Both the position numbers and the translations under genes were made by a program. A model generated the notes under the pieces. The model ran no database searches, was not told the DNA's origin, and saw only the letters and a program-made list of their open reading frames with translations. Below are positions 43,797-52,720 of a stretch of DNA of 64,000 nucleotides, piece after piece. Each line of letters opens with the position of its first letter. Position 1 is the stretch's first letter. The stretch is from Thermaerobacter subterraneus DSM 13965 (GTDB lineage Bacteria > Bacillota > Sulfobacillia > Thermaerobacterales > Thermaerobacteraceae), in the NCBI RefSeq assembly GCF_000183545.2, contig NZ_JH976535.1:2047837-2111836 (forward strand), given 5' to 3'.

Positions 43797-43820
43797 CCCC
43801 GACCGACCGTTCGGTCGGGG
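43797..43820. promoter_or_regulatory. TetR-type operator palindrome
   Basis: CCGACCG-TT-CGGTCGG (43803-43818) is a perfect inverted repeat. A second, wider reading uses arms CCCCGACCG (43797-43805) and CGGTCGGGG (43812-43820), nine bases each with six between. Both suit a TetR dimer. An AT-rich stretch that could hold a -10 box lies immediately upstream on the minus strand (43826-43835). Confidence 0.7.
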
Positions 43821-43829
43821 CGGGGGCAT

Positions 43830-43880
43830 AAAAAAGGGCGGCGCGGACGGCTCAGGACGAACGCGGCCCGCGGGCCGCCC
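43830..43880 (-). terminator. Possible terminator downstream of the Gld-type operon
   Basis: On the minus strand GGGCGGC (43880-43874) can pair with GCCGCCC (43842-43836), enclosing a nested GC palindrome, followed by six T (43835-43830). The loop is large, so this is tentative; the same T-run may instead be part of the tetR promoter. Confidence 0.35.
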
Positions 43881-43992
43881 GCCTGCCCTCCGGACGCCCG
43901 CCCTGTGCGGCGGGTGTTACAGAGATTCGGCGCGCCCGGCCCGTTTCCTCCCCGGCCGCGGCGGGCCGCCCTGGGGGATCCTTGGGGTGCCG

Positions 43993-45210
43993 CTAGTCGC
44001 TTCCAGCCCCCTGCCCCCGCCCGGCCTGGTCCTCCTGCGCCTCCTGTCCCGCCTGCCCGCCGTCCTGCCCCTGGCCCGCCTGGCCGCCGGCCTCGCCCTC
44101 TTCCACCGGCTTCTCCAGGGCAGGCAGCACCTGATCTTCCAGGTAGGACAGGTCGTCGGGATCGAGCCGGTACACCCACGGCCCCTCGCTGGTCATCACG
44201 AAGCGGCCGCCCTCCTCCGCCGGGGCGCCCACCCGGATCTCCAGCCACGGTGCCGCCTGCTGGCCCGGCGCCGGCTGGAACTCCAGGCGGATCCGGCCGT
44301 AGGGCTCCGCCAGGCCGTACCGCCGCTGGGCGGCGGGTTCGTCCCCCTGGTCGGCGGCGAAGCCGGCGGCGCGCCACTGGTGCAGGGCGAACCAGAGCTC
44401 CGACAGCTGGCTGCTGTCCTGCTTGCCCACCGGCCGGCCGTCCCGCTCCATCGACCAGCTGGTGCCCCCTTCCTCCCGCACGAACACCAGCCGCCGGCCG
44501 TTCCAGTCGACTTCCACCCGCCGGACCCGCTCGTCGTTGAAGGGGAGGAACATGGTTTCCCGCAGCTGGCCGGGGGGCAGCTGCAGGGTGTCCGCCACCC
44601 CCGGGGCGATGAGGTACACCTGGCGGCCGCCCTCAAGACGCGCGTAGGTGCCGCCGCCCGTGAGGGGGCTCCGGGCCCCCAGTTCCAGCACCCGGGCTTC
44701 GCCCTGGCCGGCAAAACGGACCGTGACCCGGGTGGCCGGCCGGTCCAGGCCGTACTGGGCCAGCTCGCCTTCGGGGACGTCCTCGGCCACCACCCGCTGG
44801 GCCACCAGCCGGCGCAGGTTGTCGGCGATGGTGGTGGCATACTCGTCGGCCACGGGGTACGGGCCCGGCTGGTGGATCCACCAGCGGCGGCTGGACAGCA
44901 GGCCGTCGATGGTATCCGCGGCCACCGGCCCCTGGCCGGCGAAGGGCCGGTCGGGCGACACCACTAGCTCCGGCGGCGGGCCCGGACGCAGGACGATCCG
45001 GCCGTCCTCGCCCTCGATCACCACCTCGCGCACCGCGGCATCGCCGGCATCCCACACGACGGCCGTCTCGCCCTCACCGGCCTCCCCGTCGCCGGGCTGC
45101 CGGTCCCGGGTGGCCCAGGCGTACACCGCCAGGCCGGCCGCCACCACCAGCAGGAACAGCCCCAGGAAGGCCTGCTGAACCGGCCCGCGGCGGCGACTGC
45201 GGCGGCTCAT
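43993..45210 (-). CDS. DUF4340 domain protein
   Basis: A 405-residue protein with one N-terminal membrane helix (about residues 13-33) and an extracytoplasmic region containing the repeated DUF4340 unit: a first half near residues 80-200 (GLDRPATRVTVRF) and a second near 250-370 (YGLAEPYGRIRLEF). The C-terminal 35 residues are Gln/Gly/Glu-rich. DUF4340 genes commonly follow GldG-like genes of Gld-type ABC systems, as here, where ATG 45210 overlaps the previous stop as ATGA and GGAGG lies eight bases upstream. Its function is unknown. Confidence 0.85.
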   Translation of the reverse strand: MSRRSRRRGPVQQAFLGLFLLVVAAGLAVYAWATRDRQPGDGEAGEGETAVVWDAGDAAVREVVIEGEDGRIVLRPGPPPELVVSPDRPFAGQGPVAADTIDGLLSSRRWWIHQPGPYPVADEYATTIADNLRRLVAQRVVAEDVPEGELAQYGLDRPATRVTVRFAGQGEARVLELGARSPLTGGGTYARLEGGRQVYLIAPGVADTLQLPPGQLRETMFLPFNDERVRRVEVDWNGRRLVFVREEGGTSWSMERDGRPVGKQDSSQLSELWFALHQWRAAGFAADQGDEPAAQRRYGLAEPYGRIRLEFQPAPGQQAAPWLEIRVGAPAEEGGRFVMTSEGPWVYRLDPDDLSYLEDQVLPALEKPVEEGEAGGQAGQGQDGGQAGQEAQEDQAGRGQGAGSD

Positions 45211-46727
45211 GCGTGCCGCCTCCTCCACCAGATGCCGAGCCCCACCAGCGCCACCAGGGCCGGGAAGCCCAGCACCAGGCCGTAGAAGATGCCCACCACC
45301 GCGCCGGGGGTCAGGACGATGGGCGTGGACGCCAGCTCCTTGGGCCGGATGGTCAGCCGCTCTTCGGACCCCACCAGCCAGTTGACGGCGTTGACCACGA
45401 AGTCCCGGTTGCCGGGCACCCGGTCCAGGTAGTCATTGGCGACGAAGGCGGCACTGCCGACCACCACCGCCACCGGGCGCGGGCCGCCGGCCGGCTCCGC
45501 CGCCTCGGACCCCGCATCCTCCCCTTGCCCGGCGGTTCCTGAGGCGGCCTCCTGATCGCCGGCGCCGCCCTCTTGCCCGTTCCCACCGGTACCGGCCGTC
45601 CCCTGGCCCAGCTCCCCTTCCACCGCCAGGGCCAGCGCCAGCGGGCCGGGCCGGTCCTGGCTGTCCTGCCGGACGGCCCGGGCCCGCAGATCCGTCTCGC
45701 CCCACGCTGCGTCGCTGGTATGGAGCAGCTCGGTGGTGGTCAGCTGGGTGTCCTCCCTGGGCGCCAGGCTGCGGCTGCCGGGAAGGACCAGCACCAGGTC
45801 GCCCCGCTGCAGGGGGTCGACGATGGGATGGCTGCCCAAAAGCGGCATGGGCGAGAGAGGATCCTGCCCCAGGAAGGCCCGCTCCGGGTCGACCACCACG
45901 TCCGCCGCGGCGTCGACCCCCACGGTCGCCAGCAACCGTTCCAGCTGCTCCAGGCGCGGCTGGTTGGGCACCGGGCCGTAGAGGACCAGCAGCCGCCCGC
46001 CGCGTTGGACGTACTCCTCCAGGCGCTGGCGTTCTTCCTCGAGAAGATCGCGGGTGGGACCGGCGATGGCCACCACGGCGGCGTCGGCAGGCACCTCGCC
46101 CTTCTGGGCCAGGTTGAGGGTCTCCACGGCCAGCGCCTCACCCTCCAGCAACCGGCCCAGGGTCGCCAGCTCCCCGCCGGGCGTGCCCTCGCCGTGGCCC
46201 GTCAGGAAGTACACCTTCTTGCCGCCACGGCCCGTCAGATCCAGGAGAGCGCGGGTGATGGCCTGCTCCGCGCGGATCTCCAGGCCGCCGCCCGCACCGT
46301 AGCCGAACAGGCTGAGCGGGTCGATCTTGCGGTAGTCGTCGCCCGACTCCACCACCACGGTGTTGTAGGTGTCCACCTCGTACCGGCGGGCCGTGGCGGG
46401 TTCCCGCTCCGGGTCGACCACCTCGAGCCGGATCCGGTCCGAGTTCCGGTCGTACAGCTCCAGGATGCGGCGCAGGGTGTCACCCTCGGCCGATCCGGAC
46501 TGGAGGAACCCGTAGAGGGTGACGTCCTGGTCGAGCTCGCTCAAGACCTGGTGGGTTGAAGGCGAGAGGGAGTAGATCTTTTGCGCCGTCGCATCGTACC
46601 GCCACGAGTAGCGGGCGGCGAACACATTGGCCAGCACCAGAAGGGCCAGGACGGCCACCGTCAGGACGGCCGTGTTCGTCCCCCGCCACAGGACCCGGCG
46701 GCGATGGGCATCGGCCCGTTCGGCCAT
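45207..46727 (-). CDS. GldG-like ABC system auxiliary membrane protein
   Basis: A 506-residue protein with a membrane helix at each end (about residues 18-38 and 475-500) and an extracytoplasmic domain between them. YSLSPSTHQVLSELDQDVTL and the FLTGHGEG motif are typical of the GldG/ABC_transp_aux family. A Gly/Glu/Ala-rich linker lies near residues 375-410. It works with the ATPase and ABC-2 permease upstream, but the substrate of non-gliding versions is not known. ATG 46727 follows GAGGAGG. The 218-bp gap upstream carries short tandem repeats. Confidence 0.87.
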   Translation of the reverse strand: MAERADAHRRRVLWRGTNTAVLTVAVLALLVLANVFAARYSWRYDATAQKIYSLSPSTHQVLSELDQDVTLYGFLQSGSAEGDTLRRILELYDRNSDRIRLEVVDPEREPATARRYEVDTYNTVVVESGDDYRKIDPLSLFGYGAGGGLEIRAEQAITRALLDLTGRGGKKVYFLTGHGEGTPGGELATLGRLLEGEALAVETLNLAQKGEVPADAAVVAIAGPTRDLLEEERQRLEEYVQRGGRLLVLYGPVPNQPRLEQLERLLATVGVDAAADVVVDPERAFLGQDPLSPMPLLGSHPIVDPLQRGDLVLVLPGSRSLAPREDTQLTTTELLHTSDAAWGETDLRARAVRQDSQDRPGPLALALAVEGELGQGTAGTGGNGQEGGAGDQEAASGTAGQGEDAGSEAAEPAGGPRPVAVVVGSAAFVANDYLDRVPGNRDFVVNAVNWLVGSEERLTIRPKELASTPIVLTPGAVVGIFYGLVLGFPALVALVGLGIWWRRRHA

Positions 46728-46765
46728 AGGCGGTCCTCCTCAGCCAGTGCTCATGAACGTCGTGG

Positions 46766-46829
46766 TGCTCCGCATCACGTCGCTGCTCCGCCTCACGTCC
46801 TCACGTCATGCTGCTCCGCAGCGAAGCCG
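46766..46829. repeat. 18-nt repeats in the leader of the GldG-like gene
   Basis: TGCTCCGCATCACGTCGC (46766-46783) and TGCTCCGCCTCACGTCCT (46784-46801) are adjacent copies with an 18-bp period; a third partial copy TGCTCCGCAGC starts at 46812. They lie between the permease stop and the GldG-like start. GCGAAGC/GCTTCGC arms downstream could form a hairpin. Confidence 0.6.
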
Positions 46830-46945
46830 CCGCGCTTGACGCTGCGCTTCGCGTCCTGCCGGGCGGGCTGCAGCCGGCCATCCCGCGGCCGTTCCGGTCG
46901 CCTGCGCGTCCCGGCGGACGCAGCCGGCCGGCGCAGAACCCGCCG

Positions 46946-47665
46946 TCAAGCGGCCCAGGTGCGCCGCTCCACGTTGCGCACGGCCAGGAACAAAAAGCCG
47001 GCGATCAGCGTGACGAAATAGACCAGGCGCCGGGTGTCCAGCACCCCGTTGATGAAATCGCTCAGGTTCTCCCAGACCGAGGCGGCGCGCAGCACGTCGC
47101 CGGTGGTCCCGCCGACGGAGCCGGCGGCCCAGTCCAGCATGTAGAGGGCCAGCAGGATGCCGAACCCGGCCACGGCGGCGATCACCTGGCTGTCGCTCAG
47201 GGTCGAGGCCAGCACGCCCGCGGCGGCAAAGGTGGCGGCCACCAGCCACACACCCAGATAGCCGACCAGCAGCATGGGCCACTCCACCCCGCCGTAGGCG
47301 GCGGTGACGGCCGGGTAGATCCCCGTCACCAGCAGGAGGACGGTCAGCAGGGTCAGCACGGCCAGAAACTTGGCCAGCACCGCCTGGTTCAGGGTGATGG
47401 GCGAGGTCAGCAGGAGTTCCGCGGTGCCCCGTTGCTGCTCCTCGGCCCAGGAGCGCATGGTCAGCGCGGGCACCACGAACAGCAGCAGCACCACCATGTG
47501 GTCGAGCAGGAAGCGCAGGTCGGGCGCCTGAAAGCTGGCCACCACGGCCAGGTAGTACCAGCCCGTCAGGGCCAGGAAGACGGCGGCCACCACCCACCAC
47601 AGGGGGGACAGCCAGAAGGACAGCACGTCCTTGCGCCACAGGGCCAGAAGCCCGTGCCAGCCCAC
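46946..47665 (-). CDS. ABC-2 type permease (GldF-like)
   Basis: A 239-residue permease with six membrane helices. RKDVLSFWLSPLWWVVAAVF opens the protein, and PALTMRSWAEEQQRGTAELLLTSP (key motif EEQQRGTAELL) is the ABC-2/GldF hallmark. I start at GTG 47665 because a full AGGAGGTGA site lies five bases upstream. GTG 47674 would overlap the ATPase stop as GTGA, but it sits inside the ribosome site itself. It is paired with the ATPase at 47671. Confidence 0.88.
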   Translation of the reverse strand: MGWHGLLALWRKDVLSFWLSPLWWVVAAVFLALTGWYYLAVVASFQAPDLRFLLDHMVVLLLFVVPALTMRSWAEEQQRGTAELLLTSPITLNQAVLAKFLAVLTLLTVLLLVTGIYPAVTAAYGGVEWPMLLVGYLGVWLVAATFAAAGVLASTLSDSQVIAAVAGFGILLALYMLDWAAGSVGGTTGDVLRAASVWENLSDFINGVLDTRRLVYFVTLIAGFLFLAVRNVERRTWAA

Positions 47666-47670
47666 GGCCC

Positions 47671-48762
47671 TCACCTCCTGGCGGCGCCTGCGGCCGGGCG
47701 GCGACCCCGCCGGTCGCCGGCCGCCGCCCCGCCCCGCCCTTGCTCGCCCGGGGCGGAAGGCGCCGGTTCGTCGGTCACCAGCTGCATGAAGATCTCCTCC
47801 AGGGTCATCTCTAGGGGGCGCATCTCCAGGATGGGCCAGCGCTCGGCGGCCATGGCGTAGAAGATCGGCTCGCGCACGTCCCGGCCCCGCGCCGTCACCT
47901 CCAGCCGGACCACCGCTTCGGGCTCCGGGCCCGTCCGGTCACCGGGCGCGGCTCCCGCCCCGGCCGGGGCCGGGGCCGCCGTCCTGGGGCCGGGCTCCAG
48001 CAGCCGCACGGCTTCCACGCCGTCCAGCTCCCGCAACCGGCGGGCCACCGCCTCGGCAGGCCCCTTGACGGCCAGCTGGAGGGCCGTTCCGCCCTGGAGC
48101 GCCCGGGTCAGGCCTTCCGGCGTGTCCTGGGCCACCAGGCGGCCCCGGTTCATGATCAGCACCCGCTGGCAGGTCTGGCGCACTTCCGGCAGGATGTGGG
48201 AGCTCAGGATCACCGTGTGCTCCCCGGCCAGGTCGCGGATCAGCTGGCGCACCTCCACGATCTGGGCAGGATCCAAGCCCACGGTGGGCTCGTCCAGGAT
48301 CAGCACATCGGGCTTGCCCACCAGGGCCTGGGCCAGGCCGACCCGCTGCCGGTAACCCCGGGACAGGTTGCCGATGAGGCGCTTCCACACGTGGGCGACG
48401 CCGGTGCGCTCGGCCGCTTCCTGGGCCTCCGCCCGCCGCCGGGGCCGGGGCACGCCCTTGAGGGCCGCGACGAACAGCAGGTAGGACTCCACCGTCATGT
48501 CGGGGTAGACCGGCGGATTCTCCGGCAAGTAGCCTACCCGCCGTTTGACTTCCAGGGGTTCTTCCCAGGTGTCGAACCCGGCCACCCGGATGGTGCCGGC
48601 GCTGGGCGGCATGTACCCCGTGATGAGGCGCATGGTGGTCGTCTTGCCCGCGCCGTTGGGCCCCAGCAAGCCGACGATCTCGCCCCGCTGGACGGTGAAG
48701 GTCAGATCCGTCACCGCCCGGTGCTCGCCGAAGCGCTTGCTCACGCGGGAAACCTCGATCAT
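47671..48762 (-). CDS. ABC transporter ATP-binding protein (GldA-like)
   Basis: A 363-residue ATPase: Walker A GPNGAGKT, signature LSRGYRQRVGLAQAL, Walker B VLILDEPTVGLDPAQI, then a C-terminal regulatory domain with the EMTLEEIFMQLV motif and a low-complexity tail. The LSRGYRQR signature is typical of GldA/CcmA-like ATPases that work with ABC-2 permeases. ATG 48762 follows GAGGAGGG. It is the first gene of the four-gene Gld-type operon, downstream of an extended -10 promoter. Confidence 0.92.
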   Translation of the reverse strand: MIEVSRVSKRFGEHRAVTDLTFTVQRGEIVGLLGPNGAGKTTTMRLITGYMPPSAGTIRVAGFDTWEEPLEVKRRVGYLPENPPVYPDMTVESYLLFVAALKGVPRPRRRAEAQEAAERTGVAHVWKRLIGNLSRGYRQRVGLAQALVGKPDVLILDEPTVGLDPAQIVEVRQLIRDLAGEHTVILSSHILPEVRQTCQRVLIMNRGRLVAQDTPEGLTRALQGGTALQLAVKGPAEAVARRLRELDGVEAVRLLEPGPRTAAPAPAGAGAAPGDRTGPEPEAVVRLEVTARGRDVREPIFYAMAAERWPILEMRPLEMTLEEIFMQLVTDEPAPSAPGEQGRGGAAAGDRRGRRPAAGAARR

Positions 48763-48804
48763 GGCAACCCTCCTCCCCTCCGGGCAACCCGGCTGCCGCG
48801 AAAC

Positions 48805-48813
48805 AGTATAGCA
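48805..48813 (-). promoter_or_regulatory. Extended -10 promoter of the Gld-type operon
   Basis: On the minus strand TGC TATACT (48813-48805) combines the TGn extension with a 5/6 -10 box. No -35 box is visible 17 bp upstream, as expected for this promoter type. The leader would be about 35 bases. Confidence 0.65.
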
Positions 48814-48941
48814 TTGGCCCCCGCCACCCCGCGGGGCGCGGCAGGAGCCAAATGTAAAGGATTTGTTAACGGGCAGGACGGGCTTCGGGTTCGCCGGGGA
48901 GGGCTCCGCGGGAGTTCACCGCGAGACGGGGACCCGCAGGT

Positions 48942-50144
48942 TTACCGCAGGGAGGGGGCCGGCGGGACGGACAGGAATCCCTCTTCCGCGCGGCCGGGAC
49001 CGGCCGGGTTAGGACCGAAAGGCGGCGGGTCAAGCCGCCCGGCCAAGACGGGCCCCGGGGGCACCAGGGGGCGGAAGGCGGGATCCGCCTCGCCGGCGGG
49101 CAGGGGCGAGAGCAACTGGCCCAGGGGCACGATGGCAAGGCCCCGCCGCTGGAGGCCCTGGATCATGGCGGGCAGGGCCTGGACCGTCACCGCCGTGGGG
49201 TGCATCAGGATGAGGTCGCCGGGCTGGGCCTGGGTCACGATGCGGCGGGCCATGACCTCGGGAGCCGGTTTCATCCAGTCCACGGTATCGAGGCTCCAGT
49301 AGATCAACCGCACGCCGGCCGCGGCCGCCGCCTGCTCCACGGCGGCGGTGCGCACCCCCCGGTGGGTGCTGTAGAAGCGGATGGACACCGGGTCGACCCC
49401 CGCCGCCCGGGCCACCGCCTCCGCCCCGCGGCGCAGGTCGGCCAGCACGGTCTCTGCGGGTGCCCCTTCCAGGTCGAGGGCATCGGAGTAGCCGTGGTTG
49501 CCCAGCTCATGGCCGCCCCGGACCATGGCCGCCACCAGGTCGGGATGGGATTCGGCCCAGCGCCCCACCGGGAAGAAGGTCACCCGGGCGCCGCCCTGGG
49601 CAAGGGCATCCAGCATGGCGGGCAGGTACTCCTCGCCCCAGGCCACGTTGACCAGGAAGGTGACGGCCTGCTTGCGGCGGTTGCCGTGGTAGACGGGCTC
49701 GGCGGGAAAATCGTCCAGGTCCTGTCGCGGCGGGAGGGCCCGGAAGGCCAGGTCGACCCGGCTGCCCCGGCGCGCCCGCAGAATGGCCTCCAGGCTGGCG
49801 GGAACGTCCAGGGCCAGGCCGGCGGCGCCGGGGATGACCGCCCGGTTGGCCGGATCCAGGCGGGCATCCTCAGGCGGCATGGCCACCTGCCGGGCCAGGC
49901 CGGCCAGCCAGGACTCCACCTGCTGCCGGGGCCAGCCGCCCACGGCCACCGGCCCGACCCATACATCCGGGGCGGCCCGGGCGGGCAAACCGTCGCCACG
50001 GCCGCTCCACGGCAGCAGCCGGAAAGGGGACCAGCCCGCCTTTCCCAGCGCCATGGCCGCCGCGATGAGCAGGATCCACCCCGCCGCCCACCGCCACCGC
50101 CGGGCCCCTGCAGGTCCCCGCCGGCCACGACCACCTGCCGCCAT
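48942..50144 (-). CDS. Polysaccharide deacetylase-like protein lacking the catalytic Asp pair (YlxY-like)
   Basis: A 400-residue protein with an N-terminal membrane anchor (about residues 18-35) and a NodB-like domain. The motif that normally reads TFDDG is TFLVNVAWG here, so the catalytic base and metal Asp are missing; HELGNH keeps the His pair, and LILMHPT keeps the last His. B. subtilis YlxY has a similar INVAWG. It may be a non-catalytic wall protein or an enzyme with changed chemistry. ATG 50144 follows GGGGAG. The last 50 residues are Pro-rich. Confidence 0.85.
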   Translation of the reverse strand: MAAGGRGRRGPAGARRWRWAAGWILLIAAAMALGKAGWSPFRLLPWSGRGDGLPARAAPDVWVGPVAVGGWPRQQVESWLAGLARQVAMPPEDARLDPANRAVIPGAAGLALDVPASLEAILRARRGSRVDLAFRALPPRQDLDDFPAEPVYHGNRRKQAVTFLVNVAWGEEYLPAMLDALAQGGARVTFFPVGRWAESHPDLVAAMVRGGHELGNHGYSDALDLEGAPAETVLADLRRGAEAVARAAGVDPVSIRFYSTHRGVRTAAVEQAAAAAGVRLIYWSLDTVDWMKPAPEVMARRIVTQAQPGDLILMHPTAVTVQALPAMIQGLQRRGLAIVPLGQLLSPLPAGEADPAFRPLVPPGPVLAGRLDPPPFGPNPAGPGRAEEGFLSVPPAPSLR

Positions 50145-50400
50145 AGGCCACGCTCCCCTGGATGGCCGGCCGGTTGTCCGGCCGGCGACGGCGGGCCGGG
50201 CCGGGCCGGCCGGCCAGGCCCGCCGCCACCGTTGCGGGCGGGTCCGGCTCCTGAGCCCGGTCGCCGGATCCGGAGGCGAGACCCACCCGCCGGGTCACCC
50301 TCCAGGTCACCTCGCCGGACCGGCCGGCCCGGCGGGGCGCCATCCCGGCCCTGCCTCCTGGGCTGGGCGGGCCCGCCCCCCTTTCCCGCCCACTCCGAGC

Positions 50401-51771
50401 CTATGGGCCGGGGGACTCTAGCATGAGTGGGATCCGGGCGGTGACGGTGCCCGTGGCCGACGTGTCGAAGCCGCCCAGGGCGGCCAGCTGGCGGCGCACC
50501 CAGGCGTCCCCCAGGCTTCCCAGGAGGGCCTGCACCGCCGGTTCGTCCAGGACAGAGCGCAGGAAGACCAGATCGTAGGCCACGGACCGGAAGGGGATGA
50601 AGTCGAGCCCGTAGGCGGCCGCCACGGCGGCCGTGGTGATGCCGGCGTGGGCCTGGCCCCGGGCCACGGCCCGGGCCACCTCCAAATGGTCCGCGGCCTG
50701 CCGGTCGAAGCCGGCCACCGCCGCCGGGGGAATCCCGGCGACCGCCAGGCTCTGCTCCAGCAGCGCCCGGCACCCGGCTCCCGGCTCCCGGTTGACCACC
50801 ACCACGCCGGGGCGGGCCAGGTCGGCGACGCCCCGCAGGCCCAGGGGGTTGCCCGGCGCCACCACCAGGCCCTCCTCCCACACCCCCAACCGGACGACCA
50901 CGGCCTCCAGGCCCTCCAGCACCGCCCGGATCAGGGGCAGGTTGTCGGGCTCGCCGGCGGAACCGGCCAGGTGGACCCCGGCCCCGTGGACCATCCCCGC
51001 CCGTAAAAGCTCCAGCGCCTGCCGGCTGTTGGCCGGGATGCGGTGCAGGGTCACCCCGTACCGGCCCGCCCCCAGGGCGCGGGACCACAGGGAGAGCTCG
51101 GGAGCGCAGCCGGCGATGAGGATGCTCCGGGCCAGGTCGCCCGGGGGTTCCAAAAGGGCGGCCCGCCACCGGCCGCCCGCTCCGGGGCCCGGGGCCGGCC
51201 CGCCGCCGGCGGGCGCCAGCAGCCGGGCCCCGGCCGGCACCAGCCCCGGGGTGAAGGCGCCGTCGCCCTGGAGCAGGTGGCCCACCCAGCGCCCGCCCAC
51301 CCGCCCCACCAGAATCCGGGCTCCGGCTCCGGCCGGGACCGGCCCCCCATCCCGGTCCTGCCGGGGGGTGGCCAGGGCCGTGGCCGGTGCCAGTTCGACC
51401 ACCATCTCGGGTGCCGGCTCGTCGAGGCGGAACAGGTCTTCCACCCGGCAGCCCAGGGCGCGGGCCAGGCGCATGGCCACGGCCAGCGAGGGGGTCATCC
51501 GCCCGGCCTCGATGGCGCCGATGGCCTGGCGGGACACGCCGGCCCGGACGGCCAGCTCCCGCTGGCTGAGCCCCAGGCGCCGGCGGGCCTCCCGCAGGCG
51601 GCTGGCGACACCCTCGCGGCCTGGCCGGGCCCGGCCGCGAGCCTCCGGGCCGGCCTCGCCATCGCGGCGCCCCGGGGCCCCTCCATCCGGCGCCGGCTGG
51701 TCCCCGGGCCGGTGAAGAGGCCGGCGGGAAGGCCGGTCCGGGTGATCCCGGCGGTTCCACCGGCCGGTCAT
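50401..51771 (-). CDS. Regulator fusing an XRE-type HTH to a molybdate-binding-like domain
   Basis: About 456 residues. After a basic low-complexity start, residues 55-115 form an XRE helix-turn-helix (LREARRRLGLSQRELAVRAG then VSRQAIGAIEAGRMTPSLAV). A PBP-like domain of the type fused to molybdate regulators follows (about 210-440: ILIAGCAPELSLW; VVVNREPGAGCRALLEQ). It overlaps modB as ATGA and has AGGAGG eight bases upstream. It probably senses the oxyanion carried by ModAB and takes the place of ModE. Confidence 0.85.
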   Translation of the reverse strand: MTGRWNRRDHPDRPSRRPLHRPGDQPAPDGGAPGRRDGEAGPEARGRARPGREGVASRLREARRRLGLSQRELAVRAGVSRQAIGAIEAGRMTPSLAVAMRLARALGCRVEDLFRLDEPAPEMVVELAPATALATPRQDRDGGPVPAGAGARILVGRVGGRWVGHLLQGDGAFTPGLVPAGARLLAPAGGGPAPGPGAGGRWRAALLEPPGDLARSILIAGCAPELSLWSRALGAGRYGVTLHRIPANSRQALELLRAGMVHGAGVHLAGSAGEPDNLPLIRAVLEGLEAVVVRLGVWEEGLVVAPGNPLGLRGVADLARPGVVVVNREPGAGCRALLEQSLAVAGIPPAAVAGFDRQAADHLEVARAVARGQAHAGITTAAVAAAYGLDFIPFRSVAYDLVFLRSVLDEPAVQALLGSLGDAWVRRQLAALGGFDTSATGTVTARIPLMLESPGP

Positions 51772-52502
51772 GAGCGGGCCCTCCTTCCCGGCGGCGCAGA
51801 GAGCCTTGCCGGGATCCCCCCGACCCCAACGGGAAACCCCGGCCCCCCGGGCCGGCGCCAGCGGTAGCCGGCCCCCAGGGAGAGGGCCGCCACGGCCGTC
51901 AGCAGCAGCGCCAGGCGGCCGGCCAGGTCGTCCCGCCCGGCCTGGACGGCGCTGTAGATGGCCAGGGACAGGGTCTGGGTACGCCCCGGGATGTTCCCCG
52001 CCACCATCAGGGTGGCGCCGAACTCGCCCAGGGCGCGGGTAAAGGCCAGCAGCACCCCGGTGGCCACCCCGGGCCACGCCAGGGGCAGGATCACGTGCCG
52101 GATCAGGGCCCAGCCCACCGCCCCGTCGATGGCGGCGGCCTCCCGCACCTCGGGCGGGATCTCCTCCAGGGCCGCCCGGGCCGGCTGGACGAAGAGGGGC
52201 AGGGCCAGGACCGCCGCCGCCAGCACGGCCGCCGCCGGCGTGAAGATCAGGGTGCTGCCCAGCAGGTGCCGGCTGAGCCAGCCCAGCGGCCCCCGGTAAC
52301 CCAGAAGCTCCAGCAGGTAGAACCCGAGGACCGTGGGCGGCAGGGCCAGGGGCAGGGTCACCAGCACGTCGACCAGCGTCCGGCCTTTCCAGCCCGGCCG
52401 GGACAAGGCGACGGCCAGGGGGAGCCCCGCGGCCACCACCAGGACGGTGGCCGCCGTGACCACCAGCAGCGAGACCTGCAGCGCCTGGATGCCGTCGACC
52501 AC
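51768..52502 (-). CDS. modB: Molybdate/tungstate ABC transporter permease
   Basis: A 244-residue permease with five or six membrane helices. LVTLPLALPPTVLGFYLLEL is typical of ModB, and EEIPPEVREAAAIDG to ILPLAWPGVATG is the ATPase-docking loop, followed by RALGEFGATLMVAGNIPGRTQ. GTG 52502 follows GGAGG by seven bases; the open frame upstream is low-complexity. It is downstream of modA by about 220 bases. No modC ATPase gene is present in the window, so another ATPase must serve it. Confidence 0.9.
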   Translation of the reverse strand: MVDGIQALQVSLLVVTAATVLVVAAGLPLAVALSRPGWKGRTLVDVLVTLPLALPPTVLGFYLLELLGYRGPLGWLSRHLLGSTLIFTPAAAVLAAAVLALPLFVQPARAALEEIPPEVREAAAIDGAVGWALIRHVILPLAWPGVATGVLLAFTRALGEFGATLMVAGNIPGRTQTLSLAIYSAVQAGRDDLAGRLALLLTAVAALSLGAGYRWRRPGGPGFPVGVGGIPARLSAPPGRRARS

Positions 52503-52720
52503 CCGCCGGCCTCCTCCCCGGACCCCGGTGCTCCGGTGCACCGGTCTCCCGCCCGTTTCCGCACCCCGCTTCCCGGCCGCCAGGCCAGCGCCCGCACCCT
52601 GGGGCCCGAGGCACGGTCCAGGCGTCGCCGGCCCGGCGGCCTCACCCTGGGCCTCACGATCACCCGAGGGAAGCCGGGCCCTCGTCCTGCCCCGCGGGGC
52701 CCCACCTGGCCGTGCCGGCC

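Noticed and set aside
43803-43818. CRISPR or mobile-element terminal repeat
   Set aside because: The palindrome is single, short and sits at a TetR gene; an operator explains it better. No CRISPR-type array or transposase gene was found anywhere in the window.
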